Origin: a virus
DNA length: 34,239 nt
IMG/VR virus record: IMGVR_UViG_3300035670_000771
Coordinates: 1 to 34,239 of that record
Direction: 5' to 3' (one strand)
The position numbers were made by a program, and so were the translations under genes. The notes under the pieces are model-generated. The model saw nothing but the letters and a program-made list of their open reading frames with translations. It did not search any database and had not been told where the DNA came from. Shown here in pieces: positions 22,865-30,659 of this stretch (its first letter is position 1; every line of letters begins with the position of its first letter).

Positions 22865-23055
22865 TTGGCTGGTACAGCTTTGCCTTCGAGCTTCTTGTGT
22901 ACCTTCACTTCGCGGCAGACTTCTTTCTCTTTGCCGGTCTTGTCCTTCTCCATCCGGCAGACCTTCTTCATCTCGCCGCCAGCGTGGACGTTGAAGGCCA
23001 GCACCAGGCTGGCGACCGCGGTCACCAACATGCGAATCAAGATAAACGTCTTCAT
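22861..23055 (-). CDS. Small exported basic protein
   Basis: The 64-aa product has a signal peptide (MKTFILIRMLVTAVASLVLA) with likely cleavage after HA in FNVHAGG. The mature part of about 40 residues is strongly basic, with two Cys (KKVCRMEKDKTGKEKEVCREV). GAGGAGG precedes the ATG. Its location between the holin-like gene and the spanins points to a periplasmic role in lysis, but no known lysis family fits. Confidence 0.72.
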   Translation of the reverse strand: MKTFILIRMLVTAVASLVLAFNVHAGGEMKKVCRMEKDKTGKEKEVCREVKVHKKLEGKAVPAK

Positions 23056-23066
23056 CTCACACCTCC

Positions 23067-23495
23067 TCAGATCTCAGGTTCAGGGGCCGGAGGAGGGGCT
23101 TTCTTGCCACCGAATCCGGTTACAACAGGCGCAGTGTCGAGCTGCGGTTCCATGCGCACGGGCGCATGAGTCGGTGCCGGTGCCTTGGGTGTAGGCGGCG
23201 GCGGGTCAGTCCAGTCGCTGGCCTTCGACACACCAGGCGGCGGGTCGATCAGCTTGGCGACACCATCCTTGCCCTTGATGGCCAGCAGGGTCGCGAGCGC
23301 CCCGAGGATGTACTTCGACATGTCGGAGAGCAGCATAAAAAACTGGCGATCCGCAGGTGCAATAGAGGTCATCGGCTGAGTGACGAAAACAACCGAGTAC
23401 ATGGCCAGGCTCGACATCATCAGCAGCACCACGCAAAAGGTCGCGCCGATGATCAGCTTGATGACTGAATCAATTTGGTCAGGAGTCCATTTCAT
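23067..23495 (-). CDS. Holin-like membrane protein
   Basis: This 142-aa protein has two probable membrane spans (about residues 14-38, LIIGATFCVVLLMMSSLAMYS, and 57-74, LLSDMSKYILGALATLLAIK). A cytoplasmic Pro-rich tail follows (PPPPTPKAPAPTHAPVRMEP). A short N-terminal segment, two spans and a charged tail in a cluster with an endolysin and spanins fit a class II-like holin. It overlaps the lipoprotein gene by ATGA. The Pro-rich tail is longer than usual. Other holin candidates exist upstream. Confidence 0.65.
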   Translation of the reverse strand: MKWTPDQIDSVIKLIIGATFCVVLLMMSSLAMYSVVFVTQPMTSIAPADRQFFMLLSDMSKYILGALATLLAIKGKDGVAKLIDPPPGVSKASDWTDPPPPTPKAPAPTHAPVRMEPQLDTAPVVTGFGGKKAPPPAPEPEI

Positions 23496-23686
23496 TTTTC
23501 ACCCTCCGGCTTAAAGTCAGCAGCTGGTACCAGCTGGTCAGGGCAAGTGCCGGTCACCGCACAGGTCGGGCGCTGACACTCGGGCTTGTTCCAGTTCTTG
23601 TTGTCCTGGCAGGGATAGCGGAAGCGGTCTTCGCAGGCACCTATCGTGATGCCGACCAGCAGGGCGATGGCTAGAGCTTTCAGCAT
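23492..23686 (-). CDS. Cysteine-rich lipoprotein of the lysis cassette
   Basis: The 64-aa product starts at ATG 23686, overlapping the endolysin stop as TGATG. A lipoprotein signal (LKALAIALLVGITIGAC) ends at the lipobox Cys at residue 18. The mature part has further Cys residues (YPCQDNKNWNKPECQRPTCA). It is a small lipoprotein type seen next to endolysins in beta-proteobacterial phages. It is not Pro-rich like the o-spanin and may instead modify the envelope or exclude superinfecting phage. Function is not shown. Confidence 0.75.
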   Translation of the reverse strand: MLKALAIALLVGITIGACEDRFRYPCQDNKNWNKPECQRPTCAVTGTCPDQLVPAADFKPEGEK

Positions 23687-24342
23687 CAGTGACCTCCCTG
23701 CATGATGGCCAGCGCGTGCTTGTAGTGCTTGATGCGGTCGTTCAGTCCGATCGTGCCGCCGTTGATGCGCTTGGTCAGGGTCAGGATGTCGCCGGTGTCT
23801 GCCCACTGGTTCAGCTTGTTGGTCTCCCAGAACCAGCAGGCCGACTGCGCTGCACCCTCAAACGTCGCCAGGTACTCAGGCACATCGTCGATGCTCATCT
23901 CGAGCGAGTCGGCAAATGCCTGGTAGTTGCTTTTGCCGGTCAGCTGAATCAACCCGCGGCCAATAAATTTTGCTGGCTCGCCCGACTCCTCTGAGCCGTT
24001 GCCCATGCGGTTTGCGTAGACGCGGTTCGCGATGGCAGCCTGCTTGTCTGGCCGGCGGCAGATAGCCTCTGCGTCTGCGTCGGTCGGAAAGTATTTGGGG
24101 AAGATCCGGCGCAGGGTAGCTGGCTTGTAGTTCAGGTTTTCTTTCAGCACCATGAAGTTGCCAGACTCATGGGCGCACTGCGCGACAAAGGCAGCGATGC
24201 GGGTGGGCGTGTTGATGTCGTAGTCATCGAGCAGGGTCGACCCGCCGAGCTCATCCTGCGGCTGCGCCAACGCCTCATGCCAGTGGTGGGCATAAGGGTT
24301 GCGCGGGATCATTTGCTTCAGCTGCGACAGTGTCAACATCAT
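23686..24342 (-). CDS. Endolysin, GH19 chitinase-like fold
   Basis: This 218-aa enzyme matches GH19-type phage lysozymes. The catalytic Glu fits E59 in AFVAQCAHESGNF, a second acidic region lies near RIFPKYFPTDADAEA, and the substrate-cleft motif is AKFIGRGLIQLTGKSNYQAF. It would cleave glycan strands of peptidoglycan after release through the holin. There is no signal peptide, so a holin is required. The start is one of two adjacent ATGs, overlapping the preceding stop by ATGA. Confidence 0.92.
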   Translation of the reverse strand: MMLTLSQLKQMIPRNPYAHHWHEALAQPQDELGGSTLLDDYDINTPTRIAAFVAQCAHESGNFMVLKENLNYKPATLRRIFPKYFPTDADAEAICRRPDKQAAIANRVYANRMGNGSEESGEPAKFIGRGLIQLTGKSNYQAFADSLEMSIDDVPEYLATFEGAAQSACWFWETNKLNQWADTGDILTLTKRINGGTIGLNDRIKHYKHALAIMQGGH

Positions 24343-24656
24343 TCGCTCCTAATGGTTTCTTGACGCCGCTCCTCTAGAATTTGACGCCTCAATTCTTTCA
24401 TCTTCTTTACCTCATGCACCGCAGCCTGGGTCGCAAACCACATGTCGTAGTACATAAACGCGAGCAGCGGCATGACGATGAAAAACATCAGCACCACAGC
24501 CATGACCGTAGCGATCAATGACCAAGGTACATTCTCATCGTCGCGCTTTTGATCACCAGCCACATTAGACCCACTGCCCACAGAATTACGAACACGACTG
24601 CCCCAATCCATACCAGCCGGCTTTTGAGTCGATTTACCGCCTGCCTTCGTTGCCAT
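24339..24656 (-). CDS. 105-aa single-span membrane protein
   Basis: The product has a polar N-terminus of about 45 residues (MDWGSRVRNSVGSGSNVAGD), one strong membrane helix (about 46-68, LIATVMAVVLMFFIVMPLLA) and a basic helical tail (VKKMKELRRQILEERRQETI). Its first 142 bases overlap the 3' end of the preceding gene in another frame. An internal ATG at about residue 15 is an alternative start but still overlaps. The ribosome site is weak (AGGCGG). It ends on the endolysin start with ATGA. A holin or antiholin role is possible. Confidence 0.68.
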   Translation of the reverse strand: MATKAGGKSTQKPAGMDWGSRVRNSVGSGSNVAGDQKRDDENVPWSLIATVMAVVLMFFIVMPLLAFMYYDMWFATQAAVHEVKKMKELRRQILEERRQETIRSE

Positions 24657-25213
24657 CTAGCCGCCTGGATCTTTCTAGTCTCTGCTGCTAACGCATCTGC
24701 CTGCTCATTCTGAATGTCAGTCCATGCCTTCTCAAACCTTGACCACACAGACCCCAGCTCTGGTGGCGTGTTGTAGACCATCTGCTCTCGCACCTGCGCC
24801 AGCATCTCGTTCAGCTTGCTCTCAAGCCGGATGCGCTCCAGCGCCCTGCGACCTACCGACAAATCGCCTCGGTAAACTTCCTTTGCTGTTGCCTCGCTCT
24901 GCACATATATCTTTGCGAGCGCCTCGTACTGGTCGATGAAGTTGCCAAGGTTTGACCAGATGTCGTTCAGCACATCATCCGGCGTGGCCTTCGCCACCTC
25001 CTGCACCCGCTTGACCTCTTCGTTGTACTGCTTCGTCTGCTCTTTACTCGGGCTGACGATCTTGTGGTACTGCTCACGCAGGTCTTTCAGTACGTCACTG
25101 ACATCCCCGCTGGTACTCTTGATCTGCTTGTAGAGCTCGACACCTTTCTTGGCCAGGTCGATTGCCGTGGTACATGCCTTGTAGGCCGCGGCAATGGTGA
25201 TCGGGTCAAGCAC
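24515..25213 (-). CDS. 232-aa helical protein with C-terminal membrane anchor
   Basis: The frame starts at GTG 25213, two bases from the previous stop. Residues about 10-190 are helical with coiled-coil character (VLKDLREQYHKIVSPSKEQT, LESKLNEMLAQVREQMVY). A membrane helix lies near the end (LVWIGAVVFVILWAVGLMWL), followed by a short tail. The last 47 codons are shared with the next gene in another frame. The protein would be membrane-anchored by its C-terminus. No family is recognised; its position suggests a lysis or envelope role. Confidence 0.72.
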   Translation of the reverse strand: MLDPITIAAAYKACTTAIDLAKKGVELYKQIKSTSGDVSDVLKDLREQYHKIVSPSKEQTKQYNEEVKRVQEVAKATPDDVLNDIWSNLGNFIDQYEALAKIYVQSEATAKEVYRGDLSVGRRALERIRLESKLNEMLAQVREQMVYNTPPELGSVWSRFEKAWTDIQNEQADALAAETRKIQAARWQRRQAVNRLKSRLVWIGAVVFVILWAVGLMWLVIKSATMRMYLGH

Positions 25214-25214
25214 A

Positions 25215-25502
25215 TCAGAACAGGTGGAGCTGCTTTTTCATGGCGATGATGTCGTCGCGCAGCGCCTCGTTGCGCTCCTCGCACCGACGGTTCTGCTCCT
25301 CGACCAGCTCGAGCCTCCGGGTCAGTCGTTCCACTTCCTCACGCAGCGTCTTGATCACCTGCTCGATCGCCTCGTCATGCAGCGTTGCAACCTTGTCCTC
25401 GCGTCGGTCTTTCTTCACCATGCGCAGAAATCCATACCAGGCCGCGCCGACCGCACCGAAGCCAGCAGCCAGCTTTGCAAAGAGATCAGCTTCCCAGCTC
25501 AT
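25215..25502 (-). CDS. 95-aa N-anchored coiled-coil membrane protein
   Basis: An N-terminal amphipathic or membrane-like segment (residues about 6-28, LFAKLAAGFGAVGAAWYGFL) is followed by a basic stretch and a long charged coiled coil (LREEVERLTRRLELVEEQNR). The start overlaps the previous stop by ATGA. Small proteins with this topology are sometimes annotated as holins or spanin-like factors in related phages. Here it is one of three consecutive membrane proteins before the endolysin. Confidence 0.68.
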   Translation of the reverse strand: MSWEADLFAKLAAGFGAVGAAWYGFLRMVKKDRREDKVATLHDEAIEQVIKTLREEVERLTRRLELVEEQNRRCEERNEALRDDIIAMKKQLHLF

Positions 25503-25960
25503 GCCGGCCTCACTAGGCAGGCTTGAAAGTAGTCGGTCACAGAGCCTGCATTAGCGACGGTCAAACTGCCGCCGCTGTTTTGGAAGCCGAACAGTTCTAT
25601 GTAATCGGTAGAGCCGTTCAGGTACACCACGCCGGCGACCGTCAGGCCGGAGAACTGGTTTGCGTCCAGGGCAATCTGACCACCCCGCAGATGCTCGCTG
25701 CCGTTCTTGTGAACCGACAGGATTGCAACACCCGACGCGGCAGTCGAAAAAGCGATGCGACCATTGACCTGGTAGTACCCAGCAACCTGCGGCGTGAACC
25801 GGTAATTGGTGGTTGAGTCAAAAGCCGATGCCGTGTCATACGTTTCAGTATCGACCTGCAGCTTGGTAAAGCTGTTGTTAGATACGCTCTGGGTCGAGCC
25901 CATGTGAGCATAAAACGCAGGAGCGTTTGGCACGTTTCCCACTTTCTGTGACTTGCCCAT
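25499..25960 (-). CDS. C1q/TNF-like jelly-roll protein (tail-associated)
   Basis: The 153-aa product has a C1q-like jelly-roll pattern: YRFTPQVAGYYQVNGRIAFS, then AILSVHKNGSEHLRGGQIAL, then VAGVVYLNGSTDYIELFGFQ, ending with YFQACLV. C1q-type domains usually trimerise and bind surfaces or sugars. Located after the tail chaperone in the tail-fibre region, it is probably a receptor-binding or decoration trimer. AAAGGAG precedes the ATG. Confidence 0.78.
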   Translation of the reverse strand: MGKSQKVGNVPNAPAFYAHMGSTQSVSNNSFTKLQVDTETYDTASAFDSTTNYRFTPQVAGYYQVNGRIAFSTAASGVAILSVHKNGSEHLRGGQIALDANQFSGLTVAGVVYLNGSTDYIELFGFQNSGGSLTVANAGSVTDYFQACLVRPA

Positions 25961-25994
25961 CGGGGGCTCCTTTCTTCTGTAGTCTTTTTCTTGA

Positions 25995-26007
25995 GCCCCA
26001 TCGGGGC
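25995..26007. promoter_or_regulatory. Short GC hairpin between tail genes
   Basis: GCCCC (25995-25999) and GGGGC (26003-26007) flank three bases in the 62-base gap between the tail chaperone and the C1q-like gene. Neither strand has a U-tract after it, so it is not a classic terminator. Confidence 0.35.
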
Positions 26008-26022
26008 GGTTGGTAATTGGAC

Positions 26023-26466
26023 TTACACTGTCGGCAGCTCCGGCCAGGTGATCTCAAACGGGAAGCCAGCCTGCGCGGTCAGATCCCGCAGTGCCTGGCG
26101 GTATGTCAGCCACGCATCACGGTTGACCGGGGCGTCAGCCAGCTGTGTCCAATCCGACTCGGACAGCCTGCGGTTGCGCTCGGCTCGGATCGAGGCCGAC
26201 TGCTGTGCATCCAGTGCAGCCTTCGCCTCGTCGGCCATGTCCACCAGGGCAAACTTGGTGAACCATTGACCGTTAATCTCCTCGACGCCGTCGCGTGCCA
26301 CGGTCTGGTACCGGCCTGCACTCGGCGTCGGCCCGTTCAGTACCGGGTCGGCGTCAAAGCCATCCAGCAGCTCAACCGTTAGCTGTTGAGGAAAACTGGT
26401 GTTGGGATGAGCAGCGCGAAACTCGCTCTCTGTCATCACTTGCCCTGTTCGTAGTCTGATTTCCAT
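26023..26466 (-). CDS. Tail fibre assembly chaperone-like protein
   Basis: The likely start is ATG 26466, with GAGG seven bases upstream; the frame extends four codons further to a TTG. The 147-aa product ends with a segment seen in phage tail assembly chaperones: RNRRLSESDWTQLADAPVNR then AWLTYRQALRDLTAQAGFPF and a Trp-Pro near the end. Such proteins assist folding of the fibre encoded just upstream. The first half resembles DUF4376-type sequence, with strands around KFALVDMADEAKAALDAQQ. Confidence 0.82.
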   Translation of the reverse strand: MEIRLRTGQVMTESEFRAAHPNTSFPQQLTVELLDGFDADPVLNGPTPSAGRYQTVARDGVEEINGQWFTKFALVDMADEAKAALDAQQSASIRAERNRRLSESDWTQLADAPVNRDAWLTYRQALRDLTAQAGFPFEITWPELPTV

Positions 26467-26474
26467 AGTTGTCC

Positions 26475-28436
26475 TCAAGCAATAGCAAGGTAAATGTAGG
26501 TCGCGGTGTTCACGTTGATCGGGAAGTTGGTCGCATTGTTGTTGACGATGAAGCCGCTGTTGTCAGGGTCGATGGCGTCGTACCCTGTTGCCTCTGCGTC
26601 TGTGGTGTTCAGCTTGAGCTGCGGATCGTTGCCGCTGACGATGCCACGCGCTGAGTCGTAAACGAACCAATCGCCAGTGCTGTCGGTGCGCTTGATCATT
26701 ACGAACCTCGCGCCAGCAGTAAAGCCACAGTTGATCGTCTGGTTGCTACCGTTGCCTGTGTAGCTACCCAATTTGCTTACGCCTGATAAAGAAGCGAAAA
26801 GATAGGCAACGTAAGTTCTGCCTGAACCGTTTACATCGCCGTCAGTCCCAAGTGAAAACACGCTTGATGTTGGCGACGTACCATTCCAGAGCATTGTTGC
26901 GTTGCTAAAGTTACTGGCAGCGTCAGCATCAAACTGTAAAAACCAGCTAATGCCGACTGCTTGACTGTATATTTGCCACGCCGTTCCTGAATTGCTTCTG
27001 CATTTCACAATTATCAATTCAGGCGCAACACCCAAGTTATGAGTGATGGTTGTATTCGAGCCCGTTCCCGTATAGCACACCTCATCAAAGAAGCCGGGAG
27101 CGCGGCTGAACGCATAGCCAATATAATTTTGCGAACCGTTTAATGAACTAATACTTGAACTGCCGCTGGTAAGTGTGTAACCCAAATTTCCATACGCAGA
27201 AACGTAACCGGCAACGTTGCTGCCTTGCGCCAACTCGGCATCCGTGTTGTTGCTCGAAATCTGACCGCCGCCTCGCAGTCGATCAAACCACACAGGCCAA
27301 AAAAGTCCACTATCTCTGGCTTTTGTAATTGTTAAATCTGGAAGATTGCTTGTTGTAATTACTCGACCGGACGTACTATTTCCTGTATAGGCCTCTGGGT
27401 CAAACACACTCGTTCCACTCGTCGGCGTTTTCATCGGGCCACGACGGATGGCGATGTAGATGTAAGTTGAATTGTAGGCGTATGGATTGCTACCACCACT
27501 TGGAGCCTTAAACCCAGTCGCCGTTAGGTCTAGCATTGAATAATCAGTTGTTTCAGCACCTGAAGTATTTCCAAGTAATCTAGCGCTGTTATTGCCGACC
27601 GGAAGCCCCCGCATATTGTCAGAGATAACCCAATTACCTGATGTGCCTACTGACGATTTTATCAACACCCACTGCGGCTCGTAACCGAGATTTACTTCTG
27701 GAACACTTGTTCCATCAGTCGTAAACGACCCACAACTAATCACATTGTCATTCCCAGACGAGCCAAAGCCCCCTGCGTCGTGAGCAAATAGGTAGGCGAC
27801 GTAAGTGCCGCTGTTAGCGTTGACGGTTGAGTCAGTGCCTAGACTGAACTCTGTGCTGGTCGGTGTCGTGCTGTTCCAGCGCGTCGTTCCAGTATCCTTT
27901 GCAGCGGTGCTATTCAGCACAAGGTATTCTGTGTTCGCAAGGCTGCGGTGATAAACCTGCCAATCAGCAGCCGTATCTGTCCGCTTAATAATGATGCACC
28001 CCGGTACAGAGCCGAGGCTGTGGGAGATGGTGCGGTTAGAACCATTCCCCGTATACGTCACCACATCAAAGAACTTTGCTTGCTTGCGGAATGTCCATGC
28101 GCAATAGGAAGAGCTAGAGGCGTTGTAGCCATTGAAAGAGTTGTTTTGCGAAAAGCCATCGGAGTTAAACGTCCAATTGGCAGAAACGCTACTTTGAGCA
28201 TCTGTCAAATAAGTATTTAGCTGATTGTTTGCTCCACGCGCCGTATCAGTCACGACGTTGAAATTGGTGGTATTCCTACGACCAATCCATACCATCCCAC
28301 CTTTACCCGACAGATTAATGCCATTTGTGATCGTCTGCGTTGAGCCGTTACCCGTGTACAAGTACGTCGAGAATACGTCCTCGATGTATTGAGGAACAGC
28401 CGCAGCAGCAGCACCTAAGAGCTTATTAGCAAGCAT
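26475..28436 (-). CDS. Tail fibre/receptor-binding protein with tandem DUF7483-like repeats
   Basis: This 653-aa protein is built of about six repeats of some 90-110 residues. Each has a YTGNGSxQTI-type strand, a PxxIIIKRTDxxxDWxVY segment and a TYIYLAIA-type end; clear copies begin near residues 25, 129, 240, 365, 468 and 575. The N-terminal 18 residues are a short helical lead. It starts on the stop of the long fibre gene with TGATG. Repeats probably form successive beta-domains of a fibre tip that binds host surface glycans. The gene is visibly more AT-rich than its neighbours, suggesting horizontal exchange of the receptor-binding module. Confidence 0.85.
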   Translation of the reverse strand: MLANKLLGAAAAAVPQYIEDVFSTYLYTGNGSTQTITNGINLSGKGGMVWIGRRNTTNFNVVTDTARGANNQLNTYLTDAQSSVSANWTFNSDGFSQNNSFNGYNASSSSYCAWTFRKQAKFFDVVTYTGNGSNRTISHSLGSVPGCIIIKRTDTAADWQVYHRSLANTEYLVLNSTAAKDTGTTRWNSTTPTSTEFSLGTDSTVNANSGTYVAYLFAHDAGGFGSSGNDNVISCGSFTTDGTSVPEVNLGYEPQWVLIKSSVGTSGNWVISDNMRGLPVGNNSARLLGNTSGAETTDYSMLDLTATGFKAPSGGSNPYAYNSTYIYIAIRRGPMKTPTSGTSVFDPEAYTGNSTSGRVITTSNLPDLTITKARDSGLFWPVWFDRLRGGGQISSNNTDAELAQGSNVAGYVSAYGNLGYTLTSGSSSISSLNGSQNYIGYAFSRAPGFFDEVCYTGTGSNTTITHNLGVAPELIIVKCRSNSGTAWQIYSQAVGISWFLQFDADAASNFSNATMLWNGTSPTSSVFSLGTDGDVNGSGRTYVAYLFASLSGVSKLGSYTGNGSNQTINCGFTAGARFVMIKRTDSTGDWFVYDSARGIVSGNDPQLKLNTTDAEATGYDAIDPDNSGFIVNNNATNFPINVNTATYIYLAIA

Positions 28437-30625
28437 CAGTTATTCCCCACTCGCGCACCGTAAACCTGAGTGCTGACCTTCCACAGCACGATTACCGTAT
28501 AACCTGTGGTATTTAACGTAGGCGCAGAACCAGAGTCTGTTTTCCACGAAACGCCAGATGTACCAAAGGTCGTATCAGTCCACGTTAGTGTGTAGGCTGA
28601 ACCATCGTCCACCATTAGGGTGACAGATTCACCAGCAGCAAAGTTAGTTGCCTTTGGAGTACGGTTAGCACCCAAGGTAATCAACTGAATTGAGCCATTG
28701 CCGGGGTCAATCTCGAAGGCTGCGCCGTCGGTGATGGTGAAGATGTCCTCGAGGATCGTGCCGACGATGGCCGGGTCGGTCAGCGTCTTGTTCGACAGCG
28801 TTTCAGTACCGCTCGGCGTCACATAGTCTGTGCCGGCCACAGCTGCAGCGATCACACCGCTTGAGGCCTTCAGCACACCGGTCGTCGTCGCCCGCTTGAT
28901 GGTCTTGCCACCGGTGCCTGAGAACAGCGCGATCTCGTTATCGACGCTCGACGCTTGACCGGCCACGTCGCCGGTACCAGGGAACGTCTGCCCACCATTG
29001 AAGGTGATGTTGCCGGTCATCGTGCCGCCGGTTGTCGGCAGAGCACCGACATCCGCAGCAGTCACCGAGCCGACGGCCTTGAAGGTGATGACGCGCACCT
29101 CGTCGTTCAAGGTCAGCGCAGTTCCGAATGTGATCGTGGTGCCGTTGGTCGCGGTGATGTCAGCGTCCGACAGCATCACGCCGTTCACCCAGACGTAGGT
29201 GAACCCTACCCGGTAGCCGCCAGTGAACGTGTAGCTGGTCTGGCCTGCCGTCGCGGTGAACTCGTACTCGACGATCAGGTCAGGCAGCGTCGCAGTGGTC
29301 TGCCAGGCCGAGCCGTTGTACACCCGCATCTCGTCGGCAACCGAGTTGAAGTACAGGTCGCCTGTCTGCAGAGCCGAACTGTCATTGCGCTGCGTCGGGT
29401 TTGCAGTCTTCGAGCCGAGGTAGACATCAGAGAAGTTGGTGATGTCTGCGACGTTGGTGGCCACCGTCGTCACGTCAGCAGAGATGCCTGCAACCGCGTT
29501 GATGTTTGTTGCGTTACCAGCGACTGCGTTGATGTTCGTCGAGTTACTGGCAACCGAGTTGATGTTGGTGCTGTTGCCAGCCACGCTGGTCACGTTCGCG
29601 CTGATTCCTGCAACCGTCGTGACGTTGGCGCTGATGCCGGCCACGGTTGTCACGTTAGCCGCAACACCGGCCACCGTGGTCACATTGCCTGAGATCCCGG
29701 CAACTGTGTTGATGTTGGTCTCGTTGCTGTCGACAGAGTTGACGTTGGCGATGTTCGCGCCGACAGCGTTGACGTTTGCGATGCTGCCGGCCACGGTGCC
29801 AATGTCGGTGAGATCCGCCGCCACCAGGGTGATGTCGCCAGACACGCCGAGCTCGCCAGCAACAGAGTTGACGTTGGCGATGCTGCCACCCACCGAATTG
29901 ACGTTGGCGATCGAGCCAGCGACCGTGTTGATGTTGGCCGAGTTGGAGTTGACCGAATTGATGTTCGACGAATTGCTGTTGACCCCGGTCACTGCGGAGC
30001 TGATCGCAGCCACACCAGACACTGCGGAACTGATACCAGCAACGGTGGTGATCTCGGTGTCGATGCCGGCCACAGTCGTGACTTCGGTGTCGATTGCAGC
30101 GACGGCCTGCACCTCGTCGGCGATCGCCGCGATGGCAGCCACCTCAACCGCGGTGTCACCAGGCTGCGGGTTACCGTTGGCATCAAAGGCCAGATACTTG
30201 TTGGCGCGAAGCGACGCTCGAGGCAGCGTCATGTTGATCGTGGTCGGGTCAGTCTGCGGTGCGGTCAGCGCACGCGCCAGACCCTCGGCATTCTGCTGCG
30301 CGAAGATGGTCTGCTGATCCAGCTCGTCGTTCAGCGTGTTGGCGAAGAAGTCGCCACCGGTCACAAAGTCAGTGGTGCGCTGGATCGTCCTGTTGCCGAC
30401 GATGGCGATCTGCGTCGCACCGGTCGGCGCTGCAGTCAGCGTCACACTGCCGGTGCCGTTGGCGTTGATCGTCACCGTGTAGTTGGTGGTCAGCGTCAGC
30501 AGGGTGTCGTCGCGGTAGACCGCGATGTCGGTCGCCGCTAGGATCTCGAACGTGAACGCATACGGGCCTGTGCCTGAAGCGGCAAAGACCACACGCCTTG
30601 TCACATTGTTAATTGGTACGCCCAT
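28436..30625 (-). CDS. Tail fibre protein with T7-like N-terminal anchor
   Basis: The 729-aa product starts at ATG 30625, with GGAAGGA upstream. Residues 1-130 match the T7-type fibre N-terminal domain that docks to the tail (ITDIAVYRDD-like strand, GDFFANTLNDELDQQTIFAQ). Residues about 161-400 are a 10-residue repeat array. Residues about 405-520 form beta-rich modules (ATAGQTSYTFTGGYRVGFTY and on). From about 540, GNITFNG is followed by LSNKTLTDPAIVG, and the C-terminal domain opens with FEIDPGNGSIQLITLGANRT, a frequent phage fibre domain. Fibre trimers attach to the host, and the following protein may form the tip. Confidence 0.92.
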   Translation of the reverse strand: MGVPINNVTRRVVFAASGTGPYAFTFEILAATDIAVYRDDTLLTLTTNYTVTINANGTGSVTLTAAPTGATQIAIVGNRTIQRTTDFVTGGDFFANTLNDELDQQTIFAQQNAEGLARALTAPQTDPTTINMTLPRASLRANKYLAFDANGNPQPGDTAVEVAAIAAIADEVQAVAAIDTEVTTVAGIDTEITTVAGISSAVSGVAAISSAVTGVNSNSSNINSVNSNSANINTVAGSIANVNSVGGSIANVNSVAGELGVSGDITLVAADLTDIGTVAGSIANVNAVGANIANVNSVDSNETNINTVAGISGNVTTVAGVAANVTTVAGISANVTTVAGISANVTSVAGNSTNINSVASNSTNINAVAGNATNINAVAGISADVTTVATNVADITNFSDVYLGSKTANPTQRNDSSALQTGDLYFNSVADEMRVYNGSAWQTTATLPDLIVEYEFTATAGQTSYTFTGGYRVGFTYVWVNGVMLSDADITATNGTTITFGTALTLNDEVRVITFKAVGSVTAADVGALPTTGGTMTGNITFNGGQTFPGTGDVAGQASSVDNEIALFSGTGGKTIKRATTTGVLKASSGVIAAAVAGTDYVTPSGTETLSNKTLTDPAIVGTILEDIFTITDGAAFEIDPGNGSIQLITLGANRTPKATNFAAGESVTLMVDDGSAYTLTWTDTTFGTSGVSWKTDSGSAPTLNTTGYTVIVLWKVSTQVYGARVGNN
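29426..30145 (-). repeat. 30-base (10-residue) tandem repeat array in the tail fibre gene
   Basis: About 24 units of 10 codons run in register, with consensus like ISANVTTVAG or NSTNINSVAG. V/I at positions 5 and 8 and A/G at 9-10 are constant. One stretch around residues 256-280 departs from consensus but keeps the phase. Such a repeat should form an extended trimeric beta-helix or coiled shaft. Antisense frames through the array are long only because of its base periodicity. Confidence 0.88.
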
Positions 30626-30659
30626 GTCTCAATCCTTCCGGTTGGAAATTGTACTTACG

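Noticed and set aside
29436-30317. 293-codon plus-strand frame rich in Ala, Thr, Val and Met
   Set aside because: It is the antisense of the fibre repeat array; its length comes from the 30-base periodicity.
26475-30625. Possible diversity-generating retroelement, because the head genes resemble those of BPP-1
   Set aside because: No reverse transcriptase gene is present, and no template/variable repeat pair was seen near the fibre genes.
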